Part shown: piece by piece, positions 9,842 through 20,515 of the stretch | Position numbering within the stretch: the first letter of the stretch is position 1 | How the letters are laid out: the number at the start of each line of letters is the position of its first letter | Assembly (NCBI GenBank): GCA_973895155.1 | Contig: OZ316892.1 | Span: forward strand, 16,120,001-16,184,000 | Length of the DNA: 64,000 nt | Source: Marsupella aquatica | Lineage: Eukaryota; Marchantiophyta | Direction: 5' to 3' | Notes under the pieces: generated by a model | What the model saw: only the letters and a program-made list of their open reading frames with translations | Databases searched by the model: none | Told to the model about the DNA's origin: nothing | Program-made: the position numbers and the translations under genes

Positions 9842-11662
9842 TACGGCCTCTTCTTGTTTGATAACCAGTCTTTTTCAGGCAGGGTCAAAGGGGTGTCGAC
9901 TGCTTCCGTTGTGAGAAAGTTGACGTTAGCTTCCTTGAGAGGTGGTGGGGATCCCTTCTTCTCTGGTACCCCGGCTTGTTGATCTTTGAACGCTTCCAAT
10001 GTTGGGCAGTGTGGTGCAAGATGACCCTCTCCCTTGCACAACTGACACAACCGGGAAAAATCTCAATTTCCTTGACGTGTGGGCTCCGGGCACACATTAG
10101 CGTAGTGGCCAGCCACTCTACAATTGTAACAAATAGGAATCTTTCTCACTCCAGGATACGGTGCTCGATTTCCCTGAGTAGCACTGGGATAGTTGGAGTA
10201 TGATGGTGCTCCAGCGTTAGTTGAGACGCCATGAATGCTCCTAGGTCCCGGGTTGAGAGGTTGTACACTATACACATTGGCCTCTGGTGGCTCCTCCATG
10301 AAGTACTCTACTGGCCCTTCCGTTGCATAGGGAGGGGTTGAGTAGCTTGCCCCCTCACCGTCCTCCTCCCGTACTTGGAAAACCTTGGACGGTTCTCCCG
10401 TTGGGCACTCTTTTGGGGCATGGCCAAACTTCATGCACTTGGTACACCACACATTGGCTCTCTCCACCGGAACTTTTCTCCTCTCTGGCTTGAGTCCTGC
10501 AAAATGCACTTTTAACGCTTTCATTTGCTCTGTCAACTCGTCGTACCTGGCCTCTTGCTCCTTCAGACGTCTTGCCGTTGACAATGGCGTAACGGCCACC
10601 ATGGGTAGTACCACTTCACAATGAGAGGACTTCTTGATCTTCTTGGACAACTTTTTCTTCTTCTTCCTCCGTTTTTCAGCTTCTGACTCCGTAGTGCTCT
10701 CAGAGTCCTCAGATTCATCACTACTATCCGACTCAGATCCACTTGATTCATCACTAGAGGAACTGTCAACCGGCTTCAGCTTCTTACGTCGACAACATTT
10801 GCTTGTGGCATTGGCCGCAGTGTATGACTCTGCTGCTGCGATAGCTTCAGCCAATGTGGTCGGCTTGGCTTGACGTACAAAGAACCCCATCTTGCTTGGT
10901 AGGGCAGCTACAAACCACGCTTGACGCATAGCATCATCGGTACGAGCTTGTATCCGTCGTACCAACTTTTAGAACCTTTGCAAAAACCTCCGTAATGACT
11001 CCTTCTTCTTCATTCTGAGTTGGCCCACCTTCAAAAGTGAGGTGGCCTCCACTCCAATGGATCTGAACTCCTTCAAGAAGGCTTGCTTGAATAAAGCCCA
11101 ATCGGCTTTGACATTGGCCAACAAGGAAATGAACCATGGGCCTGCCTCTCCCCTCATCATTCCAGGAATGATAGTGAGCTTGTGTGCAGACTCCCCATTA
11201 GCTTCGGCTATTCCCTCAAACTCCTCAATCCATTCATCTGGATCATCCTTCGGCCTACCCTTGAAGGGTACGTACTGAACACGGGTACGTTGAGCAGTGG
11301 CCATGTGGGCTATTTGGGGTAGTGCGGACCTCCGTGCCACTGGTAGCAGTACAATGGGTTCCGGACTTGGACTCCGTGAAAGCTCCCGTTGCACCACCCC
11401 AAAGAGCTCCCTCTGCTAGCGCTTGGTCTGCTTCCGGTTCGTCGTCTACACGTATGGCTTCATTATGTTGAGTCGCTTCTCGGTGTACTCCACGATGTCC
11501 TCCCAACTCTAGTGGCAACCTCCACTCCTCAGCAAGTTGTAATCGTTCTTTGGCCGCCACTCTTCATCTAGTACCAATCCAAGATGGCCCTTGGCCTAGC
11601 TCTGGTATTGGCATACGAATGCGTTGGGGAGTTGCTCTACCTCCCTTTCTCCCTCTCGGCAT
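9841..11662 (-). pseudogene. gag: Gypsy gag with three zinc knuckles, broken, unit 1
   Basis: The likely start is ATG at 11660-11662, giving a basic N-terminus (MPRGRKGG). A TGA near 11570 and a one-base frameshift near 11400 lead into the capsid-like part, with VQYVPFKGRPKDDPDEWIEEF at about 11280-11215. A TAA at 10969-10971 interrupts it. A Ser/Glu-rich and Lys-rich linker follows. Three CCHC knuckles come next, each Cys-x2-Cys-x4-His-x4-Cys: CTKCMKFGH near 10440, CYNCRVAGH near 10120 and CQLCKGEGH near 10040. A TGA at 10063-10065 separates the last two. Gag forms the particle and its knuckles bind the RNA. A frame change near 9850 joins it to pol; whether this was a programmed shift or a later indel cannot be told. 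Confidence 0.88.
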
Positions 11663-11884
11663 CCCATTGAGTCCTGCATGCCAAGCTCACAAAATACATA
11701 TCACCAACAAATCTTCTCACACATCAACCGTCGCAAGTTGCGTTGTGGTTGATGCACAATAACAAAGGAACCAAAGAACTTCTCACGTATCAATCGTCGC
11801 AAGTAAGTTGCGTTGTGGTTGATACGTCTAAAATCCAAATAGACGTAGCTTCCCTCCTTCTGCAATCAAACAAGAAGAAGGTAT

Positions 11885-11901
11885 CCCCGGCAGCGGCGCC
11901 A
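11885..11901 (-). other. Primer-binding site, tRNA-Asp type
   Basis: The plus strand reads CCCCGGCAGCGGCGCCA. It differs at one base from the 3' end of plant tRNA-Asp as I know it (CCCCGGCAACGGCGCCA). It sits 18 nt inside the 5' LTR on the element strand. tRNA-Asp primers are usual in Athila/Tat-type gypsy elements. The unit 2 partner is 34251-34267. Confidence 0.75.
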
Positions 11902-11919
11902 AAAACAGGACCTCACCTA

Positions 11920-13865
11920 TGTCACCTGCTTATCAAACGACTAACACAACAAACACCACATGGTTCCACTAAAAATCATTTGTATCGTATGACGGGGACG
12001 TGGAGGGACGCTATATGGATCAATTTCATACTAAGGATGAGTAGATTCGTTTCCGCTCCCGGAAATGTATTTTTTGATCAAGTCTACCGACTATACGTAA
12101 TCTGCTTTTGATCAAGTCCCGTGGACTACCTTGCTTCTACTCCTCCTGGCCTTTGGCAAAGTGCTGTCACCACTCTCCCACTCACAGGGTCGACCAAGCC
12201 ATGTAAGTTTCTCTAAATACTCATACTAGGGGAAGAACACAATCGTGCAACCAAGAGAGGGAACAACACACAAGAAGTCATGAAAATCCAACCGAATCAA
12301 TATCTATTAGTGGCCAAGGTAACACATTGCATGGGCAACCCGGTCTCCTACCGTCTACCCAACTCCTGCCTCACGGGACAATGCGCCTCTCCACCTCAAT
12401 ACTCCGGATCAATTCCCTACTCTTGTTGAAGGCTAATCCTCACAAAAACAACACTAGACTGAGTTCCCCCCTTGCTCCTACCGGGGGCTGCTAGTTAAAT
12501 ACCGAAAACAACAATGCGTGAACACACAAGCCCTAGGGTGTGGCGGTGACCACTGCCCTGGCTGGCCGCCATCCGCTGGCGGCGCCGCTAACCTAAAAGT
12601 TTTCTACACATGCGGCACACACATGCACCCCTAATCCTATTGCTACCTAAGTGAGGCCAACGGTGCCTTCGTCGGCCCTCACACCAACTAAACAAAACTA
12701 GACTAATATCCTATGTAGGCCATGGCCTACCTTCCTACTACGGGGCGGCCAACATCTCCCACTACTCTGGCCATGGGAATAGCTGAAAGTAGAAGTTACT
12801 CGAAATTTGGTCCTGAGAAATTTTGCGAGTAGCCACGGCCATCCTGATCGTAACCCCGAAAATGGCTCCCAAAACGGACATCAGACGCCCGAGATATGGC
12901 CTACCGAGTCTCAAATCCTACCACGGCCAACGTCACTTCCAAATCGTCCGTACGGTCCCGGCCCCCCATCACGACATCAAATTGAGGTACCCTGGCCATG
13001 GCCACATGCCCTGACTTGGCCGGGTCACCCTCCTGAAGTCCGTACGGACGTCCGTACGGTGCCGAACCCTCATTTTTTCACAAAAATGCTCCGGTCTATA
13101 TCTCTCTCATTTGAACTCCGTTTGAGGCGTGTCTTACATCATTAGATTCAGCTCGACGAGCTCCTTCCAATAAGCCCATGAGTTCTTGATTTTGAGAAGA
13201 TTGAAAATTTCGACTTTTGTGTGGCCAAGGTCCGTACGGCTCCCGTACTAACTGTCATCTAATTGCTTGCTTGTAGTAAGATCCTCATCTATGGATTGGC
13301 CACTAGAACCCACACTGTCCTCCTGGTCGGGGTCTCATTGGGCTTGCCCTCCGGTGGCCAGGGCCTCTCCCCTCAGGCCGCCTTACTGTTGGCCAACACC
13401 CTCCTTGGCCGGCTTGCTGCCTTGCAGGGCCTGCCACCCAGGTCGGCTTCTTCCTCCCTGGCCGGCTTGTTGTTTGGCCGGCACTCTATTGGTTGGCCGA
13501 CACCCAAAAGTGATGCTTGGCCACTCTCGCCTTTCGACCCGGCCCCCATTACGTTAATACTGGGGCCGCTTAAAAATAAAAAGATAGGAATCCCCTAACG
13601 CCTACATGGAAGGGCATTAGGGTACATGCCTTGTCTTGCCCCGGCCAGTGGCCAACCCCCCCTTATCCTGAGGCTTGGCCGACAACTAAAATTAAGAGGA
13701 CATAAAAACCATCAACACTCACCTCATCTTATTGTACGTAAACTATCTTTGGCGAGGTTGTAAGAGAACAAAAGCAAAAAAAACTTGACACAAATCTATT
13801 TATTTACATGTGTGCGTCACTACTACCCTTTAAAATCATTCCTTGGGACCATTGGCCCCGTCACA
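11920..13865 (-). repeat. 5' LTR of the unit 1 gypsy element
   Basis: 1946 bp, beginning TGTCAC and ending GTCACA on the plus strand. It is followed by TAACA, the right target duplication. It has all four CCGTACGG palindromes. Confidence 0.95.
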
Positions 13866-13870
13866 TAACA

Positions 13871-14395
13871 TGTCACTTAACGGAAGGCAAGTCCTAGATT
13901 AGGACTTATATGGTCATTAGGACCGTAGCCGTAGCGTAAAGTAGTACAAATAGCCATCTTTGCCATTATGAATAGATTAGGAGTAGGTTAGTTACAAATT
14001 AAGGGAAGGAAATTATTACAATCGGCCAAGGTACGATGGCGGCGGCAAAGTAAAAATCCGTTAATAGATCATGCTTGGACCGAGACACCCAGCTTTGAGC
14101 CATTATCAACGACTAAAACGGCCTCGCCTTCTCACGCTTGAGCTCACCCTGGCACCTCCATAAGAGCTGAGTTGATGGCGCTGCGGCCCATTTTCTCATT
14201 CATACCTTTCGGAATTCACGGACGCTGCCACTCACTCTCGCATGTTGCTCGGGTCGAGCTAACTTTTACGAGGAAATTATCGAAGGTCAAGAGCGGATTG
14301 TGGTGAGATTTTGTTAGGGCGAGGAAGACCTCCACCAACAAGCAAAATTGCCAGGCGGGGACGCGGACTCGACAAACCAAACTACAAAGGTTAGT
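13871..14395. other. Leader-like DNA before an unrecognised ORF, unit 1
   Basis: No ORF of note. It begins directly after the gypsy target duplication, so it was once joined to 2748-3388. It may be the non-coding leader of the element or gene at 14396. I found no LTR ends or primer site in it. Confidence 0.4.
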
Positions 14396-15082
14396 ATGAC
14401 CCTTACAGCTTTGGGATTTTGGAACTTGTTTGGTGAGGTAGGTGCTAAGTTCTCCGAGACTTACTCGTACTCTTGCCCCGAGAGAGCCACCTACAAATGA
14501 AGATACGCAAAGTTGGTGGCCAAGGTAGCGCAGGTTAACTGTGAGAAGACAGCCATCACTAGGGATTCCAGCTACAATGAGCTACGAGACTACATCACCG
14601 AGCTGTATCTGAGCGAGGAGGGACTTAGATCGATAGCAGAGGCGATTCTTGAAGTCCCCGCAAAGTTCTTTAGGCTGAAGGGCAGCCAGAGGCTGACTCA
14701 AGCGGAGTTCGACAAGATCTCGGGTTACATCGACCAGCAGATTGCAGCCGAGAAGCGCAAAGAAGACATCAGCAGACAACAGGAAGCGGCGCGTAATCTC
14801 ACGTTTCTCGGGGAAAGCTCCAACACCTTTGACTGGGATATGGCTACTCCAACGGCACCCCCGACCACTCGGCCTACGACTACCGGCGTACCGCCAAACC
14901 AAACCCGGGTCCCTCCAATGAACACCACCGAGTGCTCTTCAGGTTCCGATGGACGAGTTAGTCCGCAGCTCGAGCAGCGTTCTCGGAAGCGGTGTCGTCG
15001 GGAAAAATGTTTGACAACTGAAGTGGAGTGTCCTGGATCTAGTCAACTTGCTTGTCCGAGTCAGAATGTAGTAGTACTCTGA
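14396..15082 (+). pseudogene. Unrecognised ORF, one stop, unit 1
   Basis: From ATG at 14396 the frame is open to 15082 except for one TGA at 14498-14500, which is one transition from CGA. The product would have about 228 codons. It has an aromatic N-terminus (MTLTALGFWNLFGEV), then helical, charged sequence with LRDYITELYLSEEGLRSI. A Gln/Glu/Lys-rich segment follows, then a Thr/Pro-rich linker and a short basic cluster (RSRKRCRR) near the end. The layout of helical body, Pro/Thr linker and basic tail recalls a small capsid-like or DNA-binding protein. No zinc knuckle is present and I do not recognise the family. It stands between a gypsy insertion and a purine-rich tract. Unit 2 has the same ORF with a few substitutions. 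Confidence 0.5.
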
Positions 15083-17271
15083 TTGTGAAGGAAAGGAAAA
15101 AAAGAGAAACTGAACTTGAGTTAAAGGTTAGTGAGACAAAAGAGGAATAAAGAGTGGAGAATGAAGCTTAGACTAAAAGTAAATAGGGCAATTATTGTGG
15201 TTGAGACACGTGGCATCCCGTGAGCACGTCTCATAAGGGTCAGTTTGAAGTGGAGCGCGTGACGAGGAACGGGAGGAAGGAGAAACGGCCAAAGGAATAA
15301 GGGGCAGTTAGAGGGATTCTTGGGTAAAAAATGGAGGTGAAGAGGTTGAATTGGATGAACTGAAAAGAGGGTTAAACAGAGAGAGGAAAAAGGACGCGTG
15401 AGTTTTCTAGGCAAAAGGTGATTGCTGGCGCATTGTGGCGATGTTACGGAGCTTTTGATTTTCCATGGAAGAGAGCTATTATTGATTGTGTGGAGCTTCC
15501 GGGTAGAGGACACGCACAGCCATTGTGGTTTGGTGCTTGAAGTTGTTGCCGGTGCAGGTGATTCGGCATCCAGTGGAGTGGGAAGAAGAAGTGGAGATGG
15601 CAGGGTGATTGGCGGATAGCGTTGCGGGTAGTTATGGAGATTCAGAAAAGACACATAGGAGAACTTGGCGATGGTGAATAGGGAGGAAGGGTGGAAATCG
15701 ATGAACGAAAGAGGGTGTATGTGTTTGCGCAAAGGAAGAGAGAAAGAGGAATGAACTGAGGGGAGTGACGAGCGCAAGTTGGTGAGAAGAAGGGAAGGAA
15801 TTTGAAAGAAGAAAAGGAACATCAGGATCGAAGAGGATGGAAGTAATTTGATGTCGAGAGAAAGGACGCTAGGGAGAGCTCGTAAGGAAAGAGAGGGAAT
15901 TTAACAGCCGAGGACAGGGATTTTGGAGGTGAAAGTTTTCAAGGGAAGGTGTGCGCGCGTGATCAGAGTCGAGAGCGCTATGCAGGTTCGAGGGGAGAGG
16001 ATTGAATGATAGCCGATTGTGAGCAGATTGTGTGTGGCTGTTGATCTCGTCTTCGGATGAACAGAGCGATGTGGTCCCAGGTGACATGAAATGGAGAGGA
16101 TTCATAGGTTGAGATCAGAGAGTGAAGGAATGGAGTCGAAAAATAGGAGCTTTTGATAGGAGTTCAGAGAAAGAAGTGGAAATCAATGGAGAGAGAAGAG
16201 AGTGTGTGTGTGCGATCTGCTTCGGAGCTTTCAAGTGAATGAGACGACTTCAGGGGAAAAGAATGGTGTGACAGGGATGAGTAATTTCTTCGGGAATTCA
16301 AAAGTGAGAAAATGGAGGACGGTGTGTTAAGCTTATTTGGGATTTTTCGGGAAGAAAAAAGAGGAGAAGGGAAAAGCTGCCGATCATTGAAGAGAACTGG
16401 AGAAAGTTTCTTTTTTTGAAGAAGCGCAGACCGATAACGATACGGTGGTGAAAGGAATTTTGGGAGAATGTCACTGGGAAGTGGAGATCGGCTGATGGGA
16501 GCAAATGTGAAGGAAAGCGAATGGATTGAGGTGAATGCGTGGAAGCTTTCCAGTGAAAGAAGTACAGGCAAATGAAGGACGAATGGCTAATATGAATGTA
16601 AGGTGGCAGTGAAAGATCAAAGTTCGTGGTGGGAAGGTTTCTTTCGAAGAGGAGAACCGAGGGAAAGAGAATGTGTATCAAAAACAGGAATATGGTGAAT
16701 GAGGTTATTTGTGAAGTAAATAGGAGTAACAGTACAGAGGAGATATTCGGGCTACTAAAAGAAGAGCGATGAAGTTGAATGAAAATTGAGATCAAGATAA
16801 ACGAAAACAAGCAAATAACCAGCCTGGAGAATTGAGACTAAGGACAAAAGTGGAGACGATGAACAGACAAGGGAGGATGAAGGTGTTTGCAAGGCAGAGA
16901 ACGAAAGCTGTTTTGTTCGATCTCATTCAAATCACGGTTTAAAGCTGCAGAATGACCTTTCTTAAATGTAAAAAGGAAAGCAATAAGAAGCGGAGGAAGA
17001 TGGCGTCCAGAATCTCATGGATGATAGAATCGTAAAGGAAAGGTTAATCAGTGGTTCGAAGAAAATGATCGCTGTAACAAAATGATTAGTTTGAAGATGT
17101 TTTCCCCCCCAGAAGATCTGATGAGAAAAGAGCTTTATACAGAAAAGTAATGAAGTACTAAACAGGAGCTTCAAAAGAAGACAAGAGCCGCAGTGTTATG
17201 AGGAGAGTGAGCGCTTGGACGAGGGAAAGTAAAAATTTAACTTGAAGAAGTAGATTGGTGATAGAGGAAGC

Positions 17272-17279
17272 TATATAAA
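17272..17279 (+). promoter_or_regulatory. TATA box candidate before a small ORF, unit 1
   Basis: TATATAAA lies 47 nt before the ATG at 17326, in DNA otherwise low in T. The unit 2 partner is 39638-39645. Confidence 0.35.
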
Positions 17280-17325
17280 TTGAAGTATTTAGCTAAACTA
17301 GGGAAAGAGAGGGAAAGACGGTAGA

Positions 17326-17499
17326 ATGGCTGCAGGGAGGAATTTTTTTATGTTGTCGGATTGGAAAGACTTGGAGACTAGACGAGTAGAAAAGAGATGT
17401 GAAGAGCAAAAAGAGCAGGGAAGGAAGGCCGAGAAAGAAGAGGCAAAACGACGATTGAAGTTATGTAAAGAATGCCTTGGAGTAACGATTGATGACTAG
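17326..17499 (+). CDS. 57-codon ORF, Lys/Glu-rich, unit 1
   Basis: ATG 17326 to TAG 17497-17499. The product starts MAAGRNFFMLSDWKDLE. It then has a charged helical stretch of Arg, Lys, Glu and Gln and ends with a CKEC pair followed by LGVTIDD. A TATA box lies just upstream. It is identical in unit 2. The purine-rich setting favours Lys, Arg and Glu codons by chance, so coding is uncertain. I do not recognise it. Confidence 0.3.
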   Translation: MAAGRNFFMLSDWKDLETRRVEKRCEEQKEQGRKAEKEEAKRRLKLCKECLGVTIDD

Positions 17500-17948
17500 A
17501 TAGGGGAACGTGGAAAATTCTGATTGAACCTGACCTTGAGACCTGAACTGAGCTGAGTCGTGGCCCATATGAGGAAGAGCTGACAAGAATGACTTTGTAG
17601 ACTTCAAAGATGTTGTAATTTAAGTCTTTCATAGAATGAATAGGATCGAGCTGAAGGAGCGGAGAAGAGCGGTGAGAGCGGTGAGAGCTTGAGCATCTCA
17701 CATTTGCGTTCCGGGTTACACAAGTTTAAGATTTTTGGTAAATACGTCGTCGGTCTCATTGGATCCAGGAGCGTCAGAGCTCTTTCTCGACACCTTTTGC
17801 GCTGTGATAGATTGCATTCAGACTAACTTCTGAGCATTTGAGGTAGGACGATGCTGTAGCGGAGTCTCTGGTCTTGGTAGTCTCAACACAGACATTCGTT
17901 ACGGTCCTTGGATCCTTTGCGCTCACTATTCTGAAGCAACATTGAACT

Positions 17949-20515
17949 ATGGATTACAATTGGCGCACTGGAATGGATACTCGTGCATATGCCGGTCGAG
18001 GGCCTGGTAGACTCGGTGCTGCTTCGTCTGGAAGAGGATTTGGCAGGAATCGGTATGGCACTTCTTGGAGGAATGATGGCTCACCCTTGTCTGAGGGGGG
18101 TAATACACGTGATGGAGATGAAATCAGGAGGGGTATAGGAGGAAATGTGCCCAGCAGATTCTCTATGCAGGATGCGCGCGGAGGACCGAAGAATGCACCC
18201 TACGACCTTTTTGACAACTCGGCAAAGCATGACCGAAGACCACCAGCTTAACAGCCTCCAAGGATTTCTCGATTCATTCCTAGAAATGGTCCTTCGTGGG
18301 CTGATCAAATGGATGCAGATTTTCAAGAAGCTGTTGTCGTTGAGGAGAGACCTCTTGCTTCCCCGTCGGGTGCGTCGATTCATTCCTAGAAATGGTCCTT
18401 CGTGGGCTGATCAAATGGATGCAGATTTTCAAGAAGTTGTTGTCGTTGAGGAGAGACCTCTTGCTTCCCCGCCGGGTGCGGATGCTGCTCCTCACTTGGG
18501 ACCTCACCCTGTCTCTGGAGATCGCCGGAACAACCCTATGCAGCCTGAATCTTCACGTGAGCGCTGGGGTGAACGTAGAGATCCTGATCTTGGAATATTG
18601 AGGAATTACAGGGGATTGGAAAACAATGCTGAACCTACTTCCAGCCGTCAGCAGGCTCACTGGAACACGTTTGCTCCCATCCATGAACACGACAACTTTT
18701 CTGGGGAAAATTCAGAAGCATGTTTGGATATTCTGAAGACAATCTTGAACAATTCCAGGAAAGATTGGCCGAATAAGCTCCACACTACTTTCAAGTGGTC
18801 ATTCGATGAGGCGGCCCTTTAAGTTTCGGAGCTCTACAATTGCACCATGATGTGCTACTTCACTGACCGCACTCCTCTGCTTCCAGTCTTTCGTGATTGG
18901 GTTGAAGGCATCTTCATCAGCGACATGGGTTGGCCGGTTTCGCAGATTAAATTTGTGGGCAAGAATTTTTACATGATTTTGTTTGTTCACCCGGAACACA
19001 GAGATGTAGCTTTAGAGCTGGCCCCATTTTTCATGGATCGGAAATTTGTCCACACTTTCCCGTGGGAGCCTTCTTTTGATGTGCGAAGTGAAACTTACAC
19101 CAAATTACCTGTCTGGATTGAGATCCCTTTCCGTGCTCTGGTTCTTGAAGGTTGTCGGAAAAGAATCGCGGAATCCCTTGGGAAACTCCTTTATTATATC
19201 CAGGGAGACGTTCGAAGCTCTTTTCCTTGTGATCGTGCATGTATACTTTGGGATACGTGTCGCGAGATCCCTCAAAGTGTTGGAATCAAGATCATCGATG
19301 ATATCACTATCTGGCAGCCAGTCACGTTCAAGAACATTCCCTACCACTGTTTTAGATGTAATGAACGGGGCCATTTAGCCAGACAGTGCAAAGCCTTTGA
19401 AACAGAGGAGATTAAAAACGACGAACCTGAACCAGATAGGACACAAAATGAGGCGGACGAGAAGTATGCTTCTGACAGGGTGGCTCCTCGGTCCTCTGAC
19501 TCTATTCACGTTGAGTCTGGGGGGGTCCCTTTGGGTCCCTCTCCTCGGGCACCGGAAGAGGTCCTTGCAACAGCTGGTGCTGGCGCGGCTAGGGGATCTT
19601 CGACTGCTAGCCCTCCAGGGGTTGTTCCTCTTGATCCTACAGTTGAGAGAAATACCCTTAACATTGGTAATATCATTGCCCTTTCTAGAGGGGGTAGTGT
19701 TATTAGCCCCAGGTCACCTTTGAATCAAAATCAGACTTTGTCCCCGGCTACTGTTTTGATTGATAAAGTGCGTTCTCCCAGTATTGGCACCCCGGTGGGG
19801 ATTGAAGAATCTTCTCCTTCTACCACCATCCTTCCGACTCCCCTGGCTGATCATTCCACTGAAAATCGTCCTCCGCTTCTTAGAGACAATGCTCTCTTTG
19901 AAGATCATAGTTCACAGGATGCATGTTATCCCTGGCGCAGTGGATTGGCCTGCTATAGAGAGAATATCTGATTCGCAGGCTTTGAGGAAGCATGGAGCAG
20001 CAGAAATCAACAAGCAGGACTCCCTAGTTGCTGTACCGAGTCCTTCCTCTCTTGCAGTGGAGCCAACTTCAAACACAGATTACATGGATATTCAACCTGC
20101 CACTGATGTCGAGGAGGCTTCTCTGCGGGGTGGATCTGATATAGAGATGTCAAAATATGAGGAATATATTTCTAAGAGCCAGTTAAAGAAGGAGCGAGCA
20201 AGAAAACTAGAACTTCGAACTCCACCTACCGACCAGAAGAAGAAGGACAAAAAGGGTGACAACAAGAAGGGATGCTCTCTCCATTACCCTGCTCGAGAAC
20301 CTCCTGCTCCGGACTCTTTAATTCGGACGCCTCGGCTGCTAACTCCAATTCGGTCGTCCCGACTTCCCTGGGGCGCCGTGCCAAATAAGTGCTTCGAGAA
20401 TCTGTTTTGGGCTTTCCTCAGGATCTGCTTATCTGCTGATCTGCATTTTCTGTTGGGATGGCCTCTCTCGTTTCTTGATTCTTACGAGAGTTGGAAGAAC
20501 ATTTTGAAAACTAAA
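17949..20515 (+). pseudogene. LINE1 ORF1 (RNA-binding, CCHC), broken, unit 1
   Basis: ATG 17949 opens a Gly/Arg-rich N-terminus (GRGPGRLGAASSGRGFG). TAA at 18249-18251 and TAA at 18820-18822 interrupt it; both could come from CAA. A 106 bp tandem duplication at 18269-18480 shifts the frame. From 18847 comes a DUF4283-like region with WPVSQIKFVGKNFYMI and LPVWIEIPF, then the zinc knuckle CFRCNERGHLARQC at about 19348-19389. A Ser/Pro-rich tail follows. A frameshift near 19930-19970 moves it into the frame of ORF2, in which a Lys-rich tail runs on to the ORF2 start. ORF1 proteins of plant LINEs coat the element RNA. Confidence 0.85.
18269..18480. repeat. 106 bp tandem duplication in LINE1 ORF1
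   Basis: Units 18269-18374 and 18375-18480 differ at very few bases. As 106 is not a multiple of three, the second unit is read in another frame. The duplication is also in unit 2 (40636-40847), so it is older than the 22 kb event. Confidence 0.9.

Larger units (their letters stand above)
3394..13865 (-). mobile_element. Ty3/gypsy LTR retrotransposon, unit 1 copy
   Basis: A complete 10.47 kb element on the minus strand. It has a 3' LTR at 3394-5340, a polypurine tract, pol, gag, a primer site and a 5' LTR at 11920-13865. The LTRs run TGTCAC to GTCACA on the plus strand. The flanks are TAACG (3389-3393) and TAACA (13866-13870), a 5 bp target duplication with one change. The domain order, protease, RT, RNase H, integrase, is that of Ty3/gypsy. 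No chromodomain follows integrase, which together with the tRNA-Asp primer suggests the non-chromovirus (Athila/Tat-like) side. Several stops and frameshifts make it non-autonomous today. Confidence 0.93.
15083..17608. other. Purine-biased tract, unit 1
   Basis: About 2.5 kb in which the plus strand is dominated by A and G. Long minus-strand ORFs here (up to 233 codons) are rich in Ser, Leu, Phe, Pro and His. That is what pyrimidine-rich DNA gives in any frame, so I do not call them genes. The bias continues after the LINE at 24609 and again after 47425. The LINE therefore entered a longer purine-rich domain, possibly a long LTR or untranslated region of an older element. Confidence 0.6.

Noticed and set aside
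15121-16810. Long minus-strand ORFs of 233, 170 and 135 codons
   Set aside because: They lie in purine-biased DNA and their Ser/Leu/Phe/Pro/His content is what such DNA encodes in any pyrimidine-strand frame. No domain or start context supports them.
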